From: an uncultured Fibrobacter sp.
GTDB lineage: Bacteria; Fibrobacterota; Fibrobacteria; Fibrobacterales; Fibrobacteraceae
Direction: 5' to 3'
Assembly (NCBI GenBank): GCA_946413655.1
Contig: CAMKLO010000024.1
Coordinates: forward strand, 1-43,596
Length of the DNA: 43,596 bases
Part shown: in pieces, positions 1 to 7,117 of the stretch
Layout: every line of letters starts with the position of its first letter
How positions within the stretch are numbered: position 1 is the first letter of the stretch
The notes under the pieces: model-generated
The model's input: only the letters and a program-made list of their open reading frames with translations
Database searches by the model: none
Told to the model about the DNA's origin: nothing
Position numbers and translations under genes: made by a program

Positions 1-635
1 GCTGCCGCTTCTGCTTCAGGCGCAACTACCCCTTCCAGGACACGCAAAATATCGCAACTGAAGTTTCCAACTGGCTCGACGTGCACACGAGCATTTGGGA
101 AGTCATCCTCTCGGGAGGAGACCCGCTAACGCTTGGCCCCGGGCCGTTCCGCGACCTCGTAGAAGCAATTGCATTCCACCCTTCCGTCACGACGCTCCGC
201 ATCCACACGCGACTCCCCGTGATGCGCCCAGACCTCGTGATGCAGCATTTTGAACTTTTGCGTGAACTGCCGGCACGATTCAACTGCGTACTAGTGGTGC
301 ACGTGAACCACCCCGACGAACTCGACGAAGAGTCCGCCGCCGTTTTTGCGCAACTGAAATTCAGCGGTTGGACACTCTTGAACCAAAGCGTTCTTTTGAA
401 AGGCGTGAACGACGACGCCGAAACACAGGAACGCTTGTGCCGCAAGCTTTTTGAGCAAGGGGTACTCCCCTACTACTTGCACCAGCTCGACCATGCGAAA
501 GGAGTCGCCCATTTTGAAATCAGCGACGAACGTGCCCGCGAACTCATCGCGCAAATTCGCACCAAACTCCCCGGCTATCTCGTACCGAAACTCGTTCGAG
601 AAATCGCCGGCGAAAAGAGCAAAACGCCTATTTAG
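1..635 (+). CDS. epmB: EF-P beta-lysylation protein EpmB (lysine 2,3-aminomutase family), 5' truncated
   Basis: Only the C-terminal part is present; the gene enters from beyond the left edge and reads in frame from base 3 to a TAG at 633-635. The first visible residues, CRFCFRR, are the last two cysteines of the radical SAM CxxxCxxC cluster with the basic run typical of the KamA/EpmB family. ILSGGDP follows, then the C-terminal signature GVLPYYLHQLDHAKGVAHF and GYLVPKLVREIAGEKSKTP, which matches EpmB (YjeK) better than catabolic KamA enzymes: it is short and lacks the long C-terminal extension. The family uses a 4Fe-4S cluster, SAM and PLP to turn lysine into beta-lysine, which EpmA attaches to elongation factor P. 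Neither efp nor epmA is in view. The main alternative is a generic KamA-family aminomutase. Confidence 0.88.
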   Translation, partial: CRFCFRRNYPFQDTQNIATEVSNWLDVHTSIWEVILSGGDPLTLGPGPFRDLVEAIAFHPSVTTLRIHTRLPVMRPDLVMQHFELLRELPARFNCVLVVHVNHPDELDEESAAVFAQLKFSGWTLLNQSVLLKGVNDDAETQERLCRKLFEQGVLPYYLHQLDHAKGVAHFEISDERARELIAQIRTKLPGYLVPKLVREIAGEKSKTPI

Positions 636-798
636 ACGAAGACTTGACTGGATCGACGGCTATGCCGTCCGAGGCATTGGCTCAAAAAACATCAAAAAAC
701 GAATGAAGCAGTCAAATTTATTTGACTATTTCTGAGATCAAGATGTGACGCGAAGCGTCAAATAGGCCTGCAGGCAGCCCTGCTTTGCTCGCCTTGCA

Positions 799-836
799 CT
801 GGATTCTTCGTCCTTTCAGTCATCAGAATGACGCTC
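799..836. repeat. Degenerate copy of the CTGGATYC...CAGGATGACG palindromic repeat
   Basis: The spacer after epmB (636-840) holds no gene. It contains a small perfect hairpin (GACGGC at 655-660 with GCCGTC at 664-669) without a U-run, and this degraded member of a repeat family that recurs at 4632, 20018, 25319, 25368, 27631 and 42351. This copy reads CTGGATTC, a variable middle, then TCAGAATGACG. Confidence 0.5.
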
Positions 837-840
837 TCTT

Positions 841-1617
841 TTAGAACCAGTAGCCGATGCCAAGCTGAATTTTGTTGAGCAGGTAATACGAGCCGACAAT
901 GCTTTCGTTGATGTATTCGCTCTTTTCAACGGATTCTTTTCCAGACTCGTTATCCGTTCGGCTACTTCCCCAAGAAATGGTGTAGCTACCACAAGCTTTA
1001 TCTACTGTCACAACATCGGTCAGTTGGAACGACAAATGAGCATCAATAAACAATCCGAAAGAGAATGTATGTCCTAGGCCAATCGAAACTCCCGCTCCGA
1101 AAAAACGGTCATCATGGCATTTGTCCTGCCGATGTTCTTTCGGGATATAGAATTCACTTTTTCTCATGAGCAAAAAATCAAAAACCGGCCCCACCTCGAA
1201 ATAAATGATTCCAGGAATTTGCGCCTGCGCAAGCAACGGGACTTCCAGATAAAGCAGATAATCCTTGTTCTTTCCAGACCAAAATCCGCCGCGTTCGCAA
1301 TCGCATTCAAGCGACATTTCTTGATGTTCCGAAGCAAAATAGCGATAGTCGAGCCCTATTCCCGAATGCAAATAAAGCCATGGCAAGAATTTGTATTGGA
1401 CATCAAACGAAAGCGTTGCGCCGTACCCGACACCATCCGCATAAACGCCCCAAGGAGCATCGGTAAAATCATTCACCCTATTCAAATTCAAGTGAGTTCC
1501 AAAACGCAGTGGCTTTTCCGGCATTTTCGCAACCGCACCAATCGTCGGTTCCGCAGCACACACAAGCATCGGCAAGCTGGCCAACACCGCAAGCACTTTT
1601 GCAACTTTTTTCAACAT
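841..1617 (-). CDS. Secreted outer-membrane beta-barrel protein, unknown role
   Basis: The 258-residue product starts with a signal peptide (MLKKVAKVLAVLASLPMLVC, cleavage near the AA after it). The mature part has alternating hydrophobic and aromatic strands (FGTHLNLNRV, YGATLSFDVQY, YFEVGPVFDFLL, GVSIGLGHTFSFGLFIDAHLSF) and ends in the terminal aromatic YWF, as in small 8-strand barrels (OMP_b-brl or PorT type). I chose the ATG at 1617 because AGGAGG lies just upstream; an in-frame GTG at 1632 would place the ribosome site inside the coding region. It is the last gene of a likely three-gene minus-strand unit, 24 nt after the lipoprotein gene. The function cannot be told from sequence. Confidence 0.8.
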   Translation of the reverse strand: MLKKVAKVLAVLASLPMLVCAAEPTIGAVAKMPEKPLRFGTHLNLNRVNDFTDAPWGVYADGVGYGATLSFDVQYKFLPWLYLHSGIGLDYRYFASEHQEMSLECDCERGGFWSGKNKDYLLYLEVPLLAQAQIPGIIYFEVGPVFDFLLMRKSEFYIPKEHRQDKCHDDRFFGAGVSIGLGHTFSFGLFIDAHLSFQLTDVVTVDKACGSYTISWGSSRTDNESGKESVEKSEYINESIVGSYYLLNKIQLGIGYWF

Positions 1618-1641
1618 GTTTCCTCCTAACACAGATAATTG

Positions 1642-3516
1642 TTACTTTCTTTCGCGACTGAGAATTCCATTGATGCAATCCTCGAATTCAGCATCATTAC
1701 GCTTTCTAATCCCATACACTCCCGATTCCATTTCGTTTAGATTGGCTGCATTTTCTTCACGGCACTGTTCTTGCGTAATATCAGGAATTTCGCGACTAAA
1801 ACCATTGCAAACAACATTACCCGATGTCAAAGTCACAGACACGCTGTCCATTATTTTCGCATAATTCAATTTCAAATCAAAAACATGTCCATCATAATTA
1901 AATCTCATACTCCTATTCGTTTTTTCTTGAATTGCAATTTCATATTTTTCAGCTAAAGATTCAACATTCCGACCTTCATAAAATGGGGTTTCAATCTGAA
2001 TGGAGTTTTGATTGTCCAAGAACATGAATAATTCTTCGACAAAAACGGAATTCATGTAATCATAGTCTGAAAGATCTGCAATACGGTATTCCATTTTACC
2101 ATTATCGATTTTGACAAAATAATCATAGGCATCATTTTGGCAACCGATTTCACCACTTGCAACAATTTTTCTGCATGGCAAAAGTTTCCAAATTCCATCA
2201 AGCTTTCCAGACGTTCCACCAACAAAGAACATTGTCGTAGCCGATACAGAATCCCCGAAACCATCCCGATAGAGTAAAGTTGGTTGCGTAAACATCAAAG
2301 TGTCGCCTCGAAAACCATAGGCATACTTATTCGTATCACTGTCATAAAAATCCGAATCATACATAAACGATTCACCTTTCTTGACGCATCCCCCAAATTT
2401 TTCACCGACAAGTGTTATCGAATCATGAACTTCATCAACAAACACTTTACCAGAAGCCATCACACGAGCAGCATCAAAAGCCTTTTGTACGTCGACATTT
2501 CCAGAGTCCGTACTTATAGATGTCTTTAAATCGTTTTCAAGAATCCCCTTGACGCATTTTTCAAATTCAGGACGATTGTCCTTTTTATATTGCGGCGCAT
2601 ACGCACCTGAATCCGAATCTATTGCGTAAAATTCCATATAAGGTGCATTTTCTTCGCTGCATAATTCAGGCGGGACGTTTTTCTTCTTGCTGTAATTGCC
2701 AACGCATGTCGTTCCATTAGACGAAAGCGTCACAGCCACACTATCGTTATAGCGGACAAAATCCAATTTCAAGTCAAACGAGCGACCTTCATGTGTAAAC
2801 TTCATGCTCTTATTCGTTTTTTCTTGAACTGTAATCCCATATTTCTCGGGACTATTGTTGTTAGTACGTGAATAGAAAACATCTTCGATCACAAGGGAGC
2901 TTTTATTGCTCAAGAATCGGAATACTTGACCTACAAAATCCGAGTTCATATAATCATAGTTTGGCACATCACCAGCACGGAATTCTACGTTGTCTCCATC
3001 GATTTTAATAAACTTTTCATAAGCTTCGTTGTTACAGTAATAGGCTCCATCGAGATAAAAGCACGGTTGCGAACGCCAAGTGCCATCCAACACGCCAGAG
3101 GTTCCGCCAATGTATTGAACCGTAATATGTTCTTTCGTGTCTTCATCTTCGTAAGAAAGTTGCAATGCATCGTTTCGGAAGGTATAGGCAAGGTGATCTT
3201 CTTTTGCAAAATAATAGTCAGGATTATAGAAAATCGTTCCATTACGCCTAAAGCAACCACCGAAAACTTCAGTTACAAATGTTACAGAATCCTTGGATTC
3301 ATCAACATGAGCCTTGCCCATTCCCGTCACACGAGCAGAAGCAAAAGCCGTTTGCACATCAATGGAGCCGCCTTCAAAAGATGTATTTCCATCTTCGGTA
3401 AAGCCAGTACACCCAGTCAACAACGCAGAGCTTGCGAGAATCGCAGAGAACGCGAGAACCGTTGCACAAGCAAAGTTCATAGCAAATAAATTTTGCATCA
3501 GATTAATTTTTTTCAT
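1642..3516 (-). CDS. Large lipoprotein made of two tandem homologous halves
   Basis: A 624-residue protein with a lipoprotein signal (residues 1-36, lipobox LTGC, Cys36). I recognise no named domain. The body is a duplication: about residues 50-335 and 340-624 align along their whole length. Paired landmarks are DVQTAFASARV / DVQKAFDAARV, FGGCFRRNG / FGGCVKKGE, GGTSGVLDGTW / GGTSGKLDGIW, NYDYMNSDFV / DYDYMNSVFV, EKTNKSMKF / EKTNRSMRF and FDLKLDF / FDLKLNY, with cysteines kept in register. The ATG at 3516 has GGAG about 8 nt upstream; a TTG at 3528 falls in the ribosome site. Its first 14 nt overlap the end of the upstream TIGR02147 gene, so translation may be coupled. Probably a periplasm- or surface-exposed lipoprotein. 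Confidence 0.85.
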   Translation of the reverse strand: MKKINLMQNLFAMNFACATVLAFSAILASSALLTGCTGFTEDGNTSFEGGSIDVQTAFASARVTGMGKAHVDESKDSVTFVTEVFGGCFRRNGTIFYNPDYYFAKEDHLAYTFRNDALQLSYEDEDTKEHITVQYIGGTSGVLDGTWRSQPCFYLDGAYYCNNEAYEKFIKIDGDNVEFRAGDVPNYDYMNSDFVGQVFRFLSNKSSLVIEDVFYSRTNNNSPEKYGITVQEKTNKSMKFTHEGRSFDLKLDFVRYNDSVAVTLSSNGTTCVGNYSKKKNVPPELCSEENAPYMEFYAIDSDSGAYAPQYKKDNRPEFEKCVKGILENDLKTSISTDSGNVDVQKAFDAARVMASGKVFVDEVHDSITLVGEKFGGCVKKGESFMYDSDFYDSDTNKYAYGFRGDTLMFTQPTLLYRDGFGDSVSATTMFFVGGTSGKLDGIWKLLPCRKIVASGEIGCQNDAYDYFVKIDNGKMEYRIADLSDYDYMNSVFVEELFMFLDNQNSIQIETPFYEGRNVESLAEKYEIAIQEKTNRSMRFNYDGHVFDLKLNYAKIMDSVSVTLTSGNVVCNGFSREIPDITQEQCREENAANLNEMESGVYGIRKRNDAEFEDCINGILSRERK

Positions 3517-4339
3517 TTTTTTCTCCAACTTGTTTACTCAATGGAAAGAGCTGTAAATTCATTCGATAAACGCGGTCGTAACTTTTTACGTTCGACACAA
3601 TTTCAGCCACCTTTTTGCGAAACGCATCAAGTTCTGCGGCAAGGCGCTCGTAAGCTTCGCGGTCAAGCCCCATCGTCATTCCGGAGATGTGGCGGTAATC
3701 GCGCGAATAACGTTCCAGAGAATCAGCCGCCAAATGCGCATACTGCTTTTGCATATTGACGACCGTCGCCGATACCACTTCACGAGTACTTGAAACACCT
3801 TCGCTCGTTTGATGGTAATTTCCGCATTCGTCCTTTTTCAAGAGCCCAAGTGATTCCTGCAAGTCCAAGGATTCACGAGCTTCCGCAGCAGAAATGGCGG
3901 GCACAAGCGTATGCCCCATTTCGAGCGGAGTTGCACCCTTCATAATCGGGGCAAGTTCCCGGAGTGCAGGGTTTGCCCACGACGAGAAATACGCAAACGA
4001 CTTGGCTTCTAGAAATTCCACGCGGTTTTCGCTTGCGATTTTCATCATCTTCTCAAAAGCTGCTTGACGGATTTCAGAGCGTGAGGAATCGCAAAATTCA
4101 ACCATTGCCCGAAAATATTCCGCCTGTACACCAGAGAGATTCATTGCCGGCAGAACTTTTTCGACAGCCACTTTTGAGAGTCGCGTTTTGCCATCGCATA
4201 CGAGCTTCAAAAATCCCGACGAAGAAAACCCCGCAAGTTTCGCAAACTCGCGCCACGTAAATGCGGAACACTTTTTACGGCTTTCGTAAAAGTCTCGTAT
4301 GTACGAGCGGTAATCTCTATATTCAAAAACGGATTTCAT
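3503..4339 (-). CDS. TIGR02147-type Fibrobacter paralogous-family protein, possible regulator
   Basis: The 278-residue product opens with MKSVFEYRDYRSYIRDFY, the hallmark of the F. succinogenes paralogous family TIGR02147 (DUF4423-like). Residues about 25-60 (TWREFAKLAGFSSSGFLKLV then GKTRLS) read like a helix-turn-helix. The rest is helical, with FSSWANPALRELAPIM and GNYHQTSEGVSST in the middle, where other members carry similar sequence. No signal peptide is seen, so the protein is cytoplasmic. The ATG at 4339 is preferred over a TTG at 4351. It is first in a unit with the overlapping lipoprotein and the barrel. A perfect palindrome 133 nt upstream is a possible operator. The regulatory role is inference from the N-terminal fold pattern. 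Confidence 0.82.
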   Translation of the reverse strand: MKSVFEYRDYRSYIRDFYESRKKCSAFTWREFAKLAGFSSSGFLKLVCDGKTRLSKVAVEKVLPAMNLSGVQAEYFRAMVEFCDSSRSEIRQAAFEKMMKIASENRVEFLEAKSFAYFSSWANPALRELAPIMKGATPLEMGHTLVPAISAAEARESLDLQESLGLLKKDECGNYHQTSEGVSSTREVVSATVVNMQKQYAHLAADSLERYSRDYRHISGMTMGLDREAYERLAAELDAFRKKVAEIVSNVKSYDRVYRMNLQLFPLSKQVGEKNEKN

Positions 4340-4672
4340 TTCTATTAGCAACCTTTACACCAACAAAAATAAATTACGCTGGCCTCAAAAACAATACTAA
4401 TGAAACAAATTTTGTGAATTTTCTTTATTTTTAGAAGTTTTTATCAAAAATTATAAATTTTTGCTTCAATATATGAAACATTATGTTTCATAAAACAGAT
4501 GCCCACCCCATTCGCGGACCATGCTCACGTAAGCTATAAAGTGCTAAATGAACAAAGTGCTCAAGGCGGGCATGAAAAGTTCGGCGATTCTTGCGGAATC
4601 TCGCGATATTCGTTTTACGCTAGAACATTTACTGGATTCTTCACCCTGTAGGCTCAGGATGAAGAAATTGCG
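4340..4672. other. Spacer without a gene, AT-rich on the left, repeat-like on the right
   Basis: No convincing coding region. The left half (4340-4500) is AT-rich, carries the palindrome at 4472-4492 and probably holds the promoter of the TIGR02147 gene. The right half carries a degenerate copy (4632-4668) of the CTGGATYC...CAGGATGA repeat just past the hisB stop, where a hairpin pairing TTCACCCT with AGGATGAA could act as a weak terminator. Confidence 0.6.
4472..4492. promoter_or_regulatory. Perfect 10-bp-arm palindrome, candidate operator
   Basis: Arms TATGAAACAT (4472-4481) and ATGTTTCATA (4483-4492) are perfect complements around one central base. The site lies in the AT-rich region upstream of the TIGR02147 gene. 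The core TGAAACA/TGTTTCA is the same as in the two long inverted repeats upstream of the Fic gene at 42.4-42.5 kb. No binding protein is known from the sequence. Confidence 0.45.
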
Positions 4673-5257
4673 TTACAGCACGCCCTTGCTGCTGGGAACT
4701 CCCTTCACGTTACGCGAAGGAGCAACCGCCATAGCGACAGCGCGGGCAAATGCCTTGAAGATGGATTCCAGGCAATGATGGTTATCGCTACCATAGAACA
4801 ATTCTACATGCAAATTCATGCGAGCATTTTCGCAAAGGCTCTTGAAGAAGTGTTCGAACATGCTAGCTTCGATTCCGCCTGCAGTCGCAGCCGGAAGTTT
4901 CACGTTCCAGACAAAGCCGATGCGATTGCTGAAATCGACGCAAACGCGGCTCAAGGCTTCGTCCATCGGGACAAAGTAAAAACCATAACGTTCGATGCCC
5001 TTCTTGTCGCCAAGGCATTCGACAAGGGCCTGGCCAAGCACAATGGCGATATCTTCCATGCTGTGGTGCATATCAACTTCGGTATCACCCTTGCATGTCA
5101 AATCCAAGTGGAACCCACCGTGCACTTGGAATAAATTAAGCATATGATCCAAGAAGCCCGAGCCCGAGTTGATTTTACCCCTAGACGCATCGTCGAGATT
5201 CAAGAAAAGCTGAATGTCGGTTTCACTCGTCTTACGAGAAATCTTAGAAGAACGCAT
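4673..5257 (-). CDS. hisB: Imidazoleglycerol-phosphate dehydratase HisB
   Basis: The 194-residue length is standard for monofunctional HisB. It catalyses dehydration of imidazole glycerol phosphate to imidazole acetol phosphate in histidine synthesis. The metal-binding motifs are clear: FLDHMLNLFQVHGGF, then DMHHSMEDIAIVLGQAL, and near the C-terminus SDNHHCLESIFKAFARA. The start ATG at 5257 has GAGGTG upstream. It lies 11 nt after rodZ and so probably ends a maf-rodZ-hisB unit. No other his gene is present, so the histidine pathway is dispersed. No phosphatase domain is fused. Confidence 0.96.
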   Translation of the reverse strand: MRSSKISRKTSETDIQLFLNLDDASRGKINSGSGFLDHMLNLFQVHGGFHLDLTCKGDTEVDMHHSMEDIAIVLGQALVECLGDKKGIERYGFYFVPMDEALSRVCVDFSNRIGFVWNVKLPAATAGGIEASMFEHFFKSLCENARMNLHVELFYGSDNHHCLESIFKAFARAVAMAVAPSRNVKGVPSSKGVL

Positions 5258-5268
5258 CTTAGCACCTC

Positions 5269-6219
5269 TTATTTAAGGACACGACCGTCATAAACGCTGA
5301 AGCGAACGACACGGCCAAACTTCGGCGCAGGAAGCGGAGTCTCGACGCCATTCAAGAACATCTTGCCAATTGCACGCGGTTCACCGATGACAACATACAG
5401 CGTTCCAGAAGCGGTATAGACAAGTTTATTATCCACCGTCGCGATATTCGCTTCCTTTACAAATTCGTCGTCATCTTCATCACGCTTGATGCCAACCCAA
5501 GAACGCATTTCGCCAGAACCGACGAGTTCTATTTTCGTGCGCCCGTTATCCGAAACCGGCCCGGTCGGCGCCTTCACGGTATCTTTCTTGGATGCCGAAG
5601 ATATAAAGATTGTAGCCGATGCCGGGAGATTTTCCGCTTTTTTCACAGCCTTATCGACATCATCCTGAGTCACCGTCTCGTTCTTTTCGTCCTTGATAGA
5701 ATCGACAGGAACGGCCTCGGCACCTTCAGGCATGTCCTGGTTCAGTTCCGAAGAATCTTCAGGCGCAACCACCGCCGGAGGATTGACGTTTGCATCGGGA
5801 GAAGAATCAAATTTCGTCCACAGATGGAAGCCCGCGACTAAAAGAATCGCGACAATCACGATAATCACAGGCACAGCCTTGCTACGTGGCTTACGCTCTT
5901 CATCTGCAATCGGAGAGACTTTCTGCACAAGCGGTTCCATATCGCGCACAGCAAAATTGGAACCAACCTCGTCGCTATAAACCTTCAAAACAGCCCTGGG
6001 ATCTAGCCCAAGTTTGACGCTGATGGAATTCAAGTAGCTACGGACATACGCTTCCACCGGGAGAGATTTCCAATCACTCGCCTCAATAAAACGCAGCATC
6101 TTCAACGAGATTTTTGTACGTTCAGAGAGATCTTCAATAGAAAGTCCTTGAGATTCACGAACGCGGGTCAAGAAATCACCAAGACGTTCGTTAGGATTTT
6201 TCTCTTCTACTTGAATCAT
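5269..6219 (-). CDS. rodZ: RodZ-like cytoskeletal anchor protein (HTH, membrane segment, DUF4115)
   Basis: A 316-residue protein with RodZ architecture. An N-terminal helix-turn-helix (about residues 12-85: LGDFLTRVRESQGLSIEDLS and RTKISLKMLRFIEASDW) resembles the MreB-binding domain. A basic stretch precedes one membrane helix (about 115-134, AVPVIIVIVAILLVAGFHLW). An acidic, low-complexity linker and a C-terminal beta domain of the DUF4115 type (about 225-316, GSGEMRSWVGIKRD to FSVYDGRVLK) follow. RodZ links MreB to the cell-wall elongation machinery. It sits 3 nt after maf and 11 nt before hisB. HTH-only regulators are a weaker alternative because of the membrane and periplasmic parts. Confidence 0.88.
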   Translation of the reverse strand: MIQVEEKNPNERLGDFLTRVRESQGLSIEDLSERTKISLKMLRFIEASDWKSLPVEAYVRSYLNSISVKLGLDPRAVLKVYSDEVGSNFAVRDMEPLVQKVSPIADEERKPRSKAVPVIIVIVAILLVAGFHLWTKFDSSPDANVNPPAVVAPEDSSELNQDMPEGAEAVPVDSIKDEKNETVTQDDVDKAVKKAENLPASATIFISSASKKDTVKAPTGPVSDNGRTKIELVGSGEMRSWVGIKRDEDDDEFVKEANIATVDNKLVYTASGTLYVVIGEPRAIGKMFLNGVETPLPAPKFGRVVRFSVYDGRVLK

Positions 6220-6222
6220 TTA

Positions 6223-6795
6223 TCACACCTTAACTTGTAATCCATCCAACATTTCCAGCGTACGTGCAACGGGCAATCCGACCACATTGTAGTAACATCC
6301 GTTGATGGACTTGATCAGGCGCGCACCATTCGTCTGAATGCCGTAGGCACCTGCCTTATCCATCGGGTCTTTAGAATTTACATAATCTTCAAGTTCCTGT
6401 AAGGAACAGTTTCTAAAAATGACCTCTGTTTTCTCCTCGGACGCACAAAGAATCTCCCCCGCACGCGCAATCGCGACACCGGTAATCACCCAATGACTCC
6501 GATTGTTTAATTTATTGAGCATATCAAGGGCGTCGGCCTCGGATTTCGGCTTACCAAGAGGCTTGCCATCCAAAAAGACAAGCGTATCAAAACCGAGTAC
6601 AAACGCATCGCGCTCTTGGCGGGATACAGACAAAGCCTTGATACAGGCATTTTCGCGCGGGAAATCCAGCGGGTTTGTACTCGTCGGCTTTTCGTCTTCG
6701 CCCGAGACGACCACGCGGAAGTTGACTCCCAACTGTTTCAAGATTTCGGAACGGCGCGGCGAACCGCTAGCAAGGATTATTTGGTTATTGGTCAT
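6223..6795 (-). CDS. maf: Maf-like nucleotide pyrophosphatase
   Basis: The 190-residue product is the right size for Maf/YhdE/YceF. The N-terminus IILASGSPRRSEIL is the family signature. FDTLVFLDGKPLGKP holds the catalytic aspartate (Asp70), where most members read ADT, so the preceding Phe is a variation. HWVITGVAI and the C-terminal GAYGIQTNGARLIKSINGCY complete the family pattern. These enzymes hydrolyse non-canonical or modified nucleoside triphosphates to monophosphates; the exact substrate class cannot be assigned by eye. No clear ribosome site precedes ATG 6795; the sequence upstream is repetitive spacer. It leads the unit with rodZ and hisB. Confidence 0.92.
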   Translation of the reverse strand: MTNNQIILASGSPRRSEILKQLGVNFRVVVSGEDEKPTSTNPLDFPRENACIKALSVSRQERDAFVLGFDTLVFLDGKPLGKPKSEADALDMLNKLNNRSHWVITGVAIARAGEILCASEEKTEVIFRNCSLQELEDYVNSKDPMDKAGAYGIQTNGARLIKSINGCYYNVVGLPVARTLEMLDGLQVKV

Positions 6796-7117
6796 TGTTT
6801 GTTTTTAGGTTATAGGTTTTAGGTCGTAGGGGTTAGGCCGCATCTGTGGAGTCTTGAGGTCGCTTCGCTTGGGCTATGGGGTCGGCACGTTGCGCCTCTG
6901 AGGTCGCTTCGCTTTGAGCTATGGGGTCGGAGCTGAAGCTCCTCTGGGCTCGTTCCGCTTTGGGCTATAGACCACAGCCTCTCTCGTCTTTGGATTATCG
7001 CTTCGCTCTAATCCCAAATGCTGGACTCGGTCATGCCCATGCAAGCATGGTCGCGACTCTCGTCCTACGCATTTGTCGTCTTTCGTCTTTCGTCTCTCGT
7101 CTATCAGCGAAGCGGTC
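6796..7117. repeat. Repeat-filled intergenic region
   Basis: No gene. From left to right it holds an oligo-purine/T text (TTAGGTTATAGGTTTTAGG), then three tandem, diverging units at about 6856, 6900 and 6946. Each has a GAGGTCGCTTCGCTT-like head, GGGCTATGGGGTCGG and a short palindrome (GGCACGTTGCGCC, GGAGCTGAAGCTCC). A CTCTCGTC / TTTCGTC heptamer tract follows at about 7057-7105. The same elements recur at 22000-22146, 24187-24220, 27258-27289 and 35062-35123, so this is a genome-specific interspersed family. Confidence 0.7.
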
